From contig JACBWW010000004.1 in assembly GCA_020086605.1 (NCBI GenBank), forward strand, positions 24,853,387 through 24,917,386: DNA of 64,000 nucleotides. Direction: 5' to 3'. Every line of letters starts with the position of its first letter. Position 1 is the stretch's first letter. Below, piece after piece: positions 1 through 12,641 of this stretch. The translations under genes were made by a program, and so were the position numbers. This DNA is from Lanius collurio. Lineage: Eukaryota > Chordata > Aves > Passeriformes > Laniidae. The notes under the pieces are model-generated. The model made no database searches, was not told the DNA's origin, and saw only the letters and a list, made by a program, of their open reading frames with translations.

Positions 1-3000
1 TAAAGAAAAATGTTTCTAGCCCTTCTGTGATGCAAGTGTAACTGCTGCATTCCACACAACTTAGACTGAAAAACTAATGACAAGTCTTAGACATATATAA
101 AATAAACAGGCCATTTGTTAAAACAAAATTCTGATGTGTAATTCAAAATTACCACCCACTTCTGTCCTATCATTCAAAACTAGTTTTGCAGTTGTGGAAC
201 ACCCTGTCAATGAAAACAAAGATACCTTTCCTTAAGTGCATCTTTTTGAAAGACACATTTGTATCGAACAGTGTTTGTATATTCAAATTTAAAGCATTAT
301 TTTATTTCCAATTTCCACGTCTTAGAATCTTTTTTTTTTTTTTTTCATTTAAACTTTACAAATGTGCCACACATATTTATCCCTCTAAATTTTGTACTTT
401 CAATTTTACTAATACTTCAATATTAACAAAGAACTTACAGATGACCTTGGGTTTGGGGAGTTTTCAGATTTCCTTGATTTTGTGGGGTTTTTTAGCATCA
501 GGATACAAGAGATACTCCTTAATATCTTTAGTACCAGAACAAAACATTTTGAATTGAGATAAAATCACTACATCATGAATGTTAATATCACTCTGTGAAA
601 AATAATATCATATGACTAGAATAGACCATCCCTTTAGGGAGAAATATATTGTTCAAGTGGATTATTTTTTTAGTAGTGTAATGGAAAGGCATTCCACCCA
701 GTCCCAGAAGAAAAATCAAAATATGCATTTAAATGGAAATATTATGCAATGGATAGGACAAAATAAACTCCTCAGAACTGTAAAGAGCTACATATATATA
801 CACACACATGTAAACACAGGAAACCACATATATGAGATTATATCTATACATATTTATTTAATTCTATACATATATATTTAAGCATATAATTTTAAATTTT
901 AAAAGCTAAGTTTGTAGCTCTAGGCTTATCTTGCAAATACTGAGATGCAGTCACATCAAATATTCTGGTTCGGTCACAATTTCAAATAATATATACAACT
1001 CAGCTCTATGAAAGAAGTTGTGAGTATTCTTTTTTAATTTTCTGCACATTTTGTGCCAGACCATATTCTAAACAGCTTTTACAAAGTGATAATGTTTCAC
1101 TGACAGTGTTTTGTGTACTTCACATAAAATTAAATCTCAGATAAACCTTGAGAAAAAGAAAGCAGAAAGCTAAGCAATACAGCATGTTGCTCTTTTTGAC
1201 CCACAAACGATTATCAGTTATTTTAGAAGTTATGACAGTTTTCTCAAGTCCTTAAGGAGTCTGACACCATTGGTATAGCTTTTAACGCTGCATTTATGTT
1301 TATATCACAATACAATAAAACAGCAGGAATAGTGTTCAAATTACTGGGGTATTGGATGGTTTATTGAAAATAACAGTATTACCATAACATTAAAAAAATT
1401 CTTTGAATGTGCTAAGTAATCACTGCTATCCATGCTGCATGTGAATTATGGGATAAATTTTGGAAGGCATCACCAGTTGCAATGACTACTAGGTCTCTGT
1501 CTCTGAGGTAGAACTCTATGCATGAACAATAATCCCTAAACAAATTGAATAACCAGTAGTATGACAATAATGAAAAATTCTTGTAAAATCAGTGCTATGC
1601 AAATTATTTGTTGTTACAATACAGATGACTTCATCATTAGAGCAAATATTTACTGTTCTTTATCAGGTACAAATAAAAAGCAGAATGTAAACAATAGAAC
1701 CTCTCTTCTCTCCATCCTTTCCCTGCAGATTGCTACATAAACCACAGTACCAATGGCACAGTACCTAATTTATCTAATTGTATTAGTAATTTTTTCATTA
1801 TTTTTTCAAAATATTTAGAGCTACACTTTCTTATCATTGGCCTTCATTTACTCTTTGATTAATCAATCTTGATTCAACATCACTCGGATTTTTAAAAGAC
1901 AGAAAAAGAGAGCTCGTTATTTTTTAAATATCTTGATATTTTGAAGTACTTATTGCTAGAAATGCAGGGCTAAATATGTTAATCCTCTCAGACAAATTTG
2001 AAATCAGATACATTCAAACTTGGGAAAACTTATTCACCATTTCTTAACCAAGAACTTCCATTGTTTTCAGTGCCAAAGAAAAACTCAGCAAGACTGGTAA
2101 CCCGTGATAAGAGCTTGGAGAACTCCACCACTACATCAGCCCCTCACACCAAAGGAACCCCAAGGTTTCAAAAAGAGGAATTTGAGCTGATTTTGTATTC
2201 AGTATCCTGGGCAATCACACTACAAGTACAAGTTGGCAGGTAAAACAGTTATAAAAATACATTTTCTTTGAAAAGAGGATTCTTATCCGTAGATACTTCT
2301 ACCTATTCTGCCTAAGAGACTTTTTTGCATTAGAAAGAGTAAATGGGTGCTTTGGAAAATTCATTGAAGATAGCACATACTGCAATTATGCCCAATGCAT
2401 GAAGAAAAAAGCCCCAAAAGACAATTTCTAAAACTAGACATAGTTAGATTCAAATATAATTACATATAGTGATACGTAATCACTACATATACTTTGAAAA
2501 AAAAAATAGAACCAGATATTAATCTATTGTAAAAGACTTTAGCAAACTGAGGCAAATTAAAAGTGAAGGGCCTACTGCTTTTAAATTATGTTCACTTCTA
2601 AGTTTACCCAGAATATCTATTTCAAAGCAACTCCTAGTGACTTGCCTTCATGAAATGTACATGCCTTTAACAGTGACAGCTAAGTAATACTTTGCAACTT
2701 CTGCTGAGACTTGAAACTCAGTCTGAATTCTACTTGAAGAGAAATCTAAATTGCAACATAGGCAACCACTAACTGATATGATTGAATGTCGTTTCCTTTC
2801 CCTTTTTTGTTTCTTTAATCTCTGATGCAGCCTTCTCTCCTCTTGCATAGGAGTGCAATAAAAAAGTACTTGAGTACTTCAAGAAAACCAAATTTCAATA
2901 ATGTAGAGGCAGCGATATCCATGCCTTTTTTTATAGTTTGGCCTGCATTTTCAATAGCTTTCAATGGTATTTAATTTTATTTCTAATAAATATAATTTAC

Positions 3001-6000
3001 AATATAGAATAAAAAATTGACTTTAAAATTTCTTGCAATTATGGAAAAAGCAATTACTCAACAAAAGCACTCAGTAAAACTCCTCCATTGTTTACTGCTT
3101 TTTTAACAGCAATTTTTAGGTATTTCCGGTCAAAAAGGGATCATTCTGCAATCTAATCAACTGGAATGATACAGGACACAAAACATCACTTGGTAGTTTC
3201 CATATTTGAGTCCAATACCTAAAAATCAGTCTGTAAAACAGTTGCAAGCATTAGATATCATCCTCCTCTGTATCATTATTAATGGCATAATCTGTCCATT
3301 AAAATGCAGTATTTTAAGGTGTCAGATTTTCATCCCAAAGACTTCCTATTCTAAACAGTTTACTAAAGATATAATCAGAAATAGTCAATATCCTCTACAA
3401 ATGTAGGCATATTCTCCGAGACTACAGACCACGTGGAAAAAAATCATGTCTAACAAGTATCTAAAAATTAGTGAGGTTTTTTATTAAGAGGGCACCTCAG
3501 CACAGCTGTTATTCAGGCATTTGTTAAGCACTTACCTTGGTCTCCTGTCTTCATTATGTGGTTTTACTCAAAAAAGACAACTCCTCTACAAACTGCCGTG
3601 AAAATTAAAGGCCCCCTGTAATGCCTGACAGAAGAGCATCCTCAGCCCTACTTTTAAATACAGTGGCAAGCATGGCCAGCGATTAACCAGCTCCTCTAAG
3701 AACCACTGTCACTGCTCCTTCTGTGAGAGCAGGGAACAGAGTACTATGTCTCTTGTAACAGTCTTGATACACATAGGAAGGAATCTCCTTTTACTTTTGA
3801 TTACCAGTAGACACGTTCTTAGCTTACTGTATAGTCTATGTGTGATCCACTGTCTTTCCAGTCTAATAATTAATGCATACTCTACTATAACTGATTATGC
3901 AATCAGAGATGGCCTCAGGTTACATAGTAGTAATACAAACTGTTATTAGTAAGAAATTTGAAAAAGATTTGTTATGCAAACACTTAAGAACAAATGTAAG
4001 TACAATTCTAAAATGTGCAATTCATCCCTGCACTTTTGCTTCCTACCTACAGCAGGCTACCTCAGCTATCAACACTACCTTAAAACATTGCCTTAAAATA
4101 CAGGATGCAAAGATGATAAAATAAAGTAACTTCACTTACAAGCAATATTGATTTGTTTCATATTAGGGGCAAGAAGACAAATAAAGCTAATAGGCAGAAG
4201 ATGGTGACGTTAGCATTTTATGATTCTATGATTATCATCATTACTTGGTGATAGTAACACAGTAACACTTCAAGGCTAAAATGCACCTAAGATTTTCCAA
4301 CACAATAATTTTTCATTAGAAATGCCAGTGCATTAAAGCCTAAGTGCTTTATAAGAAGCAATTTGTTTTGGCCAGTTTCCAGTTAATACAGGAGTTTTCT
4401 TCCCAGGTTGCTGTCAGTTTACTTAACAGGCTCTGCATTTGTGTGGTCCACAGCTCTTAATACTGTTCCCCAGGCAAACTGTTGTGAACCTAGGAACAAC
4501 TTTCCCTATGTGTATGGTCCCAAACTGACAACGTGGTTCTACCATGTCCAGCTAGAAGACAGGATCCAGAAAGAGTAGCACAAAGCCATTTTCTCAGAAT
4601 AATCATCTGTTCAAGTTCAGGAAGACAGAAAAATATTCCAATTTTCTGCTTTCATTTGTCTCACAGGAAAATTCAGTATCTAATTTTCCTCCATTGTCAC
4701 CAAAAATCTTTGGAAATCTTTTTCCAACATAATGGAGATTCTGCATTTCAGTCAGTTAACTGCAAATCAGTTTCACAACAAAGCACTAGTATGACACCTT
4801 CTACAGAAATGCTTGGCCAAAATCTGAAAACTTCATTAAGGTTTTCCACTGAAAAATGACATTTATTATTATCTATTCTCACATAAGTATTCTAGGCAAA
4901 TCTGATCCAACTTTTCCATTTTAAACAGGCTTGATGCTTCTGAAACAAAATACAATGCTACTTATATCAGAAAAAAGACAAGTATGAACCAGGTACTAAG
5001 ACATCACATTCATATAAAGTTTAACTTACCCCAAAGCCAGGTAAAGCTTTAAGTGGAAAGCCTTCAGGAAATGCCAATATATGGAAGCAACCCTGCCCCA
5101 ATCTGGGTTGACAAGACCACACTTTAGGGCATATTACTACAAGGTAGAGAGAATTTGTGTAACAGAAAGGGCAGCTTGAGGAGCTTCCTTGAGGAAGAAA
5201 TGTAAAATAAGGATTTTTAGAAGGACATTGGAAGTAACAGAAAGGAAAGACAGATGATAATGTGCCAAAGACACAGTAAAAGAGTATAGCAAAATTATCA
5301 ACACAGAACTAGCAAAATCAAAATAGAAATATGTAGCAAAGGAAAACTTCCAGAGAATTTTTCTGTAAAGAAGCAACAACTTAAAAATTACAGAAAAAAA
5401 CACCTTCAGACAAATCTCAACATAAAAAAATTTACAAAAGTCCCCAAACACTTAATGTTATCCTAAAATCTGCTCCATCTTGCTTTATTTTATTAGCTTG
5501 CATAAATCAGGAATGTATTTTCAATCTTCTGAAGTTCTGACATCTCATATTGTAAACAGGGCTGTAGTATCAGTTTGCTTGCAGAGGGGCAGCCATTATG
5601 CCCCCTTAAAATCCGAAAGCAAATGTGTGTCTAAATATAGGGTAGAGGAGTATTTATTTTTATTTCTTCCAATTGGGTGAAAGTGAGGCTTTCTTTTCTC
5701 CAGGAAGATGTGTCCTTAGTCACCATGAGGGTACCACAAAGGGTACCTGAACATGAAAGGATGGTGAAGAAGGGAGACAGGTTAGCAGTTTCAAAATGTT
5801 TTAAAGAATAAGAAAAAAATTACAGCTCGTTCAGGTGATATCAGAAGATTAAATTAAGGCAAATGTTTAACAAGGGGAAGGGAATGTAAGGAGAGCCATT
5901 TCAAACTAGAAACAGAGAAAAGTATGCAGAAAAAAAAAGTATCAGGAAAAGGTGTAGATGAGAAAAGACCAAGAAGAAAAATCAGGAACCCTGCCAAGAG

Positions 6001-9000
6001 AGAAAACTGTCAACTAAATTGATCTTGAACCTATTCCAAAGGCAGAGAAGAATGGATGATGTAGGGTCATTACTGAGCAACAAGAAGAGATATATGTTTG
6101 TCTTTTACCCCTGCTCTTCCAAATTCCAATAGCCTCCAAAGTATGCTTGAATTTTTTAAACTCCAACATTTCTCACAGCTCTTCTATTCCCATCCCGACA
6201 CAAGTAAATATGGAAAAAAAATAAATCCAAGAAAATGCAAAAAATTCAAACTTATACATTTAATCACTGTTCCTCTGATCAGCTTTTTCTTCTTCTTTTT
6301 TTTTTTTTAAGTGACATTTAAAAAAATTCAAAACATTAGTTCAGGGACACAGTACAATCCCAATAATATTTTGAGGGGTATTATTTTTCTATGTGCTGTT
6401 TTAATAGGAAATGGATAGCAAGAATGATAAAATCACTTAGGTAGAGCATCAAAGATCCCTTTGGTACCTTCTCTGCCTAAAGTTATCTGCATTTTCTTTA
6501 CAATTCAGACTCTCTATCTTTAAAACTGTGTACCAAAGCAAGCTGAATATTAAGTTTTCTGGCACTGTCAGTATGTGGCTGCATCACAGAGAAGAGAATG
6601 TGTCTTCCTTTATCATGCCTCCTCACTCATTCCTCAACTGCAGGCTGATTGTTATGGCATTCTCCAAGATTAAGAACAACCTGATTATTTAGAGTAAAAA
6701 GACAATGTTGCTTGAATCAGAATTTCCTAAACTGTGTGTTGCCTAAACTGAAAAAAGCATCTCCATAATGTTTTATTGTTGAAAGGTATATGCATTAATT
6801 TTGTGGGTTCTCAGCCATATGCACCTTCTCTAATTTAGGTGCTACAATTATTTACTATGGGGTTGGGTTTTTTTAACACAGAAATTGACATTTCAGAGGA
6901 CCGAGGTGTCTAAAATTGCAAATAGTAGATATCATGACCTGTGCCCTTGGTAGAAGTGACTATGGACTGCAGTGAAAAGATAAGAGGAAAAGGAAAACAG
7001 CTGTTTAATAGGAGCAGAACGATTTTGTTAACCAAAGGATCTACCAACCAGTAGTCACAGTCTCTGAGTCTAGACCCACACAAACTGAGTAACATAAAAA
7101 ACAGTTTAAAGAGAAAAGAAAATTAAAACAGCCAGAATGGGACAAGGATATTAGAAATGGTAGAAGTTCAGAGGCATTCACATTTATTAAGGTTTCAGTC
7201 CTGTTCCAGCTCTCAGAGCAGACATTTGCAAAATAGAGCTTTCATACCCATTTCAACATGTGTGGTCTTCCCACAAATACTTTTGTCTCATTTAATGGAA
7301 GCAAAATATTTATATTAGTTGTTCAATCTGAATTGTTATTTTATTGATAAATATAATTTTTTTCAAAAGAGAAGTACTGATGATCTCGGGTGTTTTAAAC
7401 CAGTGCCTTCTGTTTACACTGCATCCACTATCACACTGTTCCACTGTAGTTGCATGCTTGGGAGGAGGAGGTCAAGGATGATCCTAATCTCATTTCAATC
7501 AAGTATTAAAATAACATGAGACTTGCAAGTGTGGCCTCAGTCAAGAGTTCTGAACAAGATACAATTAAGAAATTAAATTGAATGTACTTCACATGTTTTA
7601 AAGTCCGTAAGAACAACAGTGCAACGTCCTGTCAAACAGACCAACCCCTGAAACATAACCAAAGTGACCAAAAAGAAGGGTGTCTTACACTTCACTGGAA
7701 TAAGAAGTTCAGCTTTAGAGATGACCTTTGCCTCATACAGATACAATTGCTCAACCAAGGAAGTGAAAACTTGTATTCTAATTCAGTGTGGACAGAACCT
7801 TTTCTGTATAAAGAAGAAACAAAAACTTGAGGAGAAAACTAAATCTGGATGGATTCCATGAGTTTTCAGTGTGAAGAGGAAACTGCAAATGATAAAAAAA
7901 GAAATCAAGACAACTTAAAACCTAATGATCAGCTTTGAGAAAAGCCTCTATGTAAGGTCTCAGTTTTTCAATAGAAGTTTCTGAGTATCCTTAAAAAAAT
8001 GCAACCAAAGGCATAATATAAGCATAAAAACTGAAAACATGACTGCTACATTATCAGAAAACTGCAAGTTCAATGAATGAGAGAATGCAGAACAGGATGA
8101 GAAGAAACTTTCCTATGCAATCTAAAATCACTTAAATACAATTTACTCATTTCTTTAGCTAAGGTATTTTACAAAAAAAGTTGTAATTGTGCTATCCTCT
8201 TAGCACATCATGTAGCTCACAGAGTCCTAAATGGAGCACGGAAAAAATTTTGACAGACTTTATAGGCAAGGGAAAGGAAATTTCCCAGAAATTAGGAGTT
8301 GAACAATACTTGCCACAATGCATGCCAGTCCACTGACTGAAAACAAGCCTGGAAGCAAGGAAAATTCTGCTTTTGAATTTATTATATATTTAAGTATTTT
8401 ATTATTATTTTAAACACAATATATTGCTTTGATCAAATATGAAAGTCTAAAGCCTGAAAGACTTCTCATGTTTCTGCAAATTTGACTCATGCCTAAGTCT
8501 GAAGTAGGTTAAACTACGAATATAGAAAAGATAAATAACAGCAGGCTACTCTAATAGAGACTGCTAACATGCAGTACATGACACTATCTACAGCACTGTC
8601 TAATGCACGCTTTAAGACTGGAGAGTGCATATTTCAAAATACTGAACTATATTACTTTACATTTCTATTGCAGGAATGGCCAAGGAAAGAGCAGTTCCTA
8701 TTCTATACTGCACTACTTCCATATTATATGTGACAAACTTTCTCTACAGTTTGTATTTCTCAGGAATATTCTCGCAGCCAAAATTCTGACAGCCTAGCAA
8801 AATAATTACTGAGAACATGAATATTCCAAGGCTGGAATGACACAGATATAACCATATTAAGGAGCAACTGATAATAAAACAGCACTGAGAATATCCACCA
8901 ACTGACGGAGCAGCAACTATGAGGAGAAAGAAGAAACGAATAGACTGAACAAAACTTCCCAATGAAACACCCAATCATGAATACAAAAATTTAGCCCATG

Positions 9001-9752
9001 AAACTGTTTCCTGTCAGTGAAATAGTAGTAGGCTCCCAATTAGATGTCGCATTCCCTCATGTTATGTTGGAGAAGTTGTTGCATAGGTTTCCAGCTTCCT
9101 CATCTGCCAGATCAAAAGTGTGTGTGCATGTGTGTGCAGGTACATTTGTTATAGAACTTCTTATCATCACTTCAAAAATGGAAAAAAATTACTGTTGCAG
9201 AATCAAGAAGTAAAAAATTATGAAACATCACACACCCATGAGACATTTAATTTCCTCCCAGCAGGTTTCAACATACAATCTTTAATACAGTATTATTAAA
9301 ATCTGATTTTCCAGCTTATTTGAAGTAGAAGACATACAAAGGAGAGCAGGAAATTATGCATTTGCCACTTTCAGATTCTCAGCTGCCTGAATTTGCAACT
9401 CATAAAATACATCTAATATTATATATATTCAAACAATCTTCTGGAGTGACTACCTTTTTTAAGAGAGTGTCAGGAGTGACCATATCACACGAAATTGGAT
9501 ACTCTGGAAAAGACAGCATGGGTCATGAAGTTCTCAGAACAATTAAAATAGATGTGAGGAGAAGTAAAATTTTTTAAAATTTTTTCCAATTTCAAATAAG
9601 CCCTCTCCTCATGCAGTTCCAAAAATCAGTATCACTATAATTCAAATAAATATTTTCAAGCATTTATTATATGTTTTATAACTTTTTCTTAGGTGATGAA
9701 ACTGTGTATTTTCAAGCTCACGAGATAAGCATTCAGGAACATACACAAAGTA

Positions 9753-9794
9753 TTGACAATTGGTAAGTTTTATACTATAAAACTTAATTGTCAA
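9753..9794. repeat. Bulged inverted repeat (8 + 11 bp arms)
   Basis: TTGACAAT (9753-9760), a TGG bulge, then TAAGTTTTATA (9764-9774) are mirrored by TATAAAACTTA (9776-9786) and ATTGTCAA (9787-9794). All 19 pairs are perfect, around a single central C at 9775. It lies in DPH6 intron 3. Confidence 0.85.
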
Positions 9795-11853
9795 AGTCTT
9801 CCTGCTCCAAAAAAGTTAGTTAATGCAATAGCAACTTTCCATTTTGAGAAACAGGGTACTTGATGTCAAGATATTAAAACCATCTCAGAACTAATAGCAC
9901 AGATTTAGTATTAAAAAGAAGATCTACGTCTCAGGGTAAATCTTCCCTTGAAAGCATTTATTGATCTTTCCTTCACAGCACTGTTCACCGTTTTTGTAAA
10001 GCAATACATTTGAGAATGGTGATGTAAGCAATGAATAAGTCACAATGACAAGTGGGTAATAAATAATGACTGACAGAGTTTCAGAGAACAGAGGACTGGT
10101 CTCCAAAGGATAAGGATAATCCTGAAGGTGGCCAAAAGGGTTGCTGTAGCACAAAACCACCCAAATTACTGGAAATCTGTAATGGCTTAAAGAGAGTTAA
10201 GCCATGTGAAAGAAAAAAAAAATACTGGACAAACTGTAGCAGAAGGAAACATAACTATATGAACAAGAAAGTTCAATAAATTAATCCCAGTAATTATAAA
10301 CCAACAGTAACTAGCTTTGTAAAATCACAAACATTATAATTTAAACTCAAGTTCTACAAAATATTATATCTCTATATAGATTAATCCTGATACATTGGCT
10401 AGAGAACAAAGAAGTTGAAAAAAGCCAAGACAACAAAGCCAGTAGTTTAATCTACCTCCTGGATGACATATTCTGTAATAAACCGTGCCTTCATGAAATA
10501 CAATGGTATCACTGTTCTAGATACCAAAAGTACACTACAAGGAAAAAAAAAAGGCCAGAATCCATCTACTTACCAAGTCACTGCATAAAAAAAAACAACT
10601 GAACAAAAGAAAAAAAAAGGAAGGTTAGATAATATAGAACACAGCAAAGCAAAAGGCCTAAGGAATGTAGAACAAACAGGTCTGTAAGATAATATTTCAA
10701 AGGATAAGTGTTAATTTCTTTTCAGTCCCTAACTCCTCTATATCTACTGGCACTTCACAGTAATTTTATCTATATTTCTTAAGAATATTATCTATATTTC
10801 TGGTAGTTATAAAAACAGGCCATCAAGTAACCAAGTAAAGCCTAAATACTAATGTTTTCATTTAAAAATATTATGTCATCAAAGAGTTTCTCTCATATGA
10901 TCAAGTTCGAAAGATAGAATGTCTTAAAAGTAAAATTTTTAAAAAGTCTTAAAAAATACCCTATAAAAAGGAGGTCTTAAAACTTAAATATAATCATAAA
11001 GGCATAATAATAAGCCCTAGGGTCATAAAAGAGTCTTGTAAATGTCTCCAGTAAGAAAAGTCAATATTTCTTTTGCTATGTCAAATAATGTTCCATTTTA
11101 GATTGAAGTAGTTGTTTTTCCTCATGTCACTAGTGTTATGGTGTAGGCAACTGTTAACCAAGTAAATTGGAATACATATTTATTATTTTACGTATAAAAT
11201 ATATACCCAACATTCAGTTTTCACATTTTTTTGGTATTTCAGAGTTAAAGAAATACAATTAAAATTAAGACAATCATCAGAAATACTCTTAACTACTCTG
11301 CATCACCTTAGATTTTATGAAAGAACATTTGAAATTAATTTAATGATCTTCTTAAGCAAGTTATTTGAAAACAACTACTTTCACCTATAGATTTCCCTTA
11401 AACGCATACTCTCATAAAAGATTTCAGACACAGATCACATAATCCAACTAAATGAAAAGAAGCATGGTACTTCAGGGAGAGGTAATGATTATAGAATGGA
11501 GTAAATTCATGGACATTTTAAGTAAAAACATAAAAGTATGTGGACTAAACATGATATTTCCTATGAGCATCTGCAGTAGCTGCTCTGTCACTTCTTTTCC
11601 CAGTTTTGATAAGTTATGCCAGCTCTCAGTAGACAGAAAAGCTGTAATTCCTTGCCTCTAATATTGTAATCTATATTCATCGCTATTTTAATTATGCTGA
11701 ATCTTAACTGGCAAGTGTAATTGCAACAAAATACACCTTGTTCTTTTTTCCAAATGAACATCTTCTCTATCTCAAATGTTGCATTTTAAAATTAAAACCT
11801 TCTCTCCCTGCTAACCAGAGCACACTTACAACAAATCATTTGAATTTTTCTTA

Positions 11854-11872
11854 ATTAAAATATTATTTTAAT
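11854..11872. repeat. AT-only palindrome, 9-bp arms
   Basis: ATTAAAATA and TATTTTAAT flank a single T. Made only of A and T in AT-rich intron DNA, so chance is plausible. Confidence 0.7.
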
Positions 11873-12621
11873 GAAGAATTCATTTTCTAAGCAATATTCC
11901 CACTGATCTATAAGACACATTTATTTTAAAAGAGTGAACTGTGATGAAGTTACATTAAAAATATTAAAATATTCTCCAAAATACCTATTTACTTTAAAGT
12001 ACAAATTTATACAACCATTTTTTTTCCTAATATTCATTTCTCCCCTTCCTTCATGAAGTAAACTTTAAAGATCACTTCAAAAATTGGAATAATCCATAGT
12101 TTGGCTATACTGTTTAGAAAAAGAAAACAACCAAAAACTTGTTTTACCATAAGAGCCCTCCGACAAATCAAGAGGGTCATTAAAAAAATTTACTTCCACC
12201 CTGCCCCAATATTTAAGACTAACAATAATTATGCAATTGGCGCAAGAATTAAACTTGATTAAAAGTTTCTGCTAAATTTAGAGGGAAAGAAAGTAATTTT
12301 AACCAAATTATTTTTATTGTAAAATTATTTGACCACATTACTTTTCTGCCAGTAGTTGCTTTACTCAAATAACATGGATGAGTTTTCTACTTCTGTAATT
12401 TCATTATATTACTGAATAAAATATAGTAAATATTAAATATGGGGTGTTTTCTGGATTAGACAGTGCACATTACGCCATAATAGTTGCCTCCTCCAGTAAC
12501 ATTTCAGTATAAAAAACCACTCATAGTAATAAGTTGACATATGACTAGAGGATAGTGATTACCCATAAAACAGAAAAAAATCAAAGCTTCTACACACTAA
12601 ACTTCTGAAGGATCTCACCTC

Positions 12622-12641
12622 CTAATTTAATATTAAATTAG
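12622..12641. repeat. Perfect 20-bp palindrome
   Basis: CTAATTTAATATTAAATTAG equals its own reverse complement over all 20 bases. It lies in DPH6 intron 3. No spacer is present. Confidence 0.85.

Noticed and set aside
186..557. 123-codon plus-strand ORF
   Set aside because: Dominated by F, L, S and K, crosses a T16 run, and has no domain; it is a chance frame in AT-rich intron DNA.
4215..4240. ATTTTATGATTCTATGATT resembling a CR1 terminal repeat
   Set aside because: No CR1 similarity upstream of it; the motif alone is too short.
9470..9530. ATCACACGAAATTGGATACT as part of a later DPH6 exon on the minus strand
   Set aside because: Only a few bases match the expected QRIRVE codons and the neighbouring residues do not fit.
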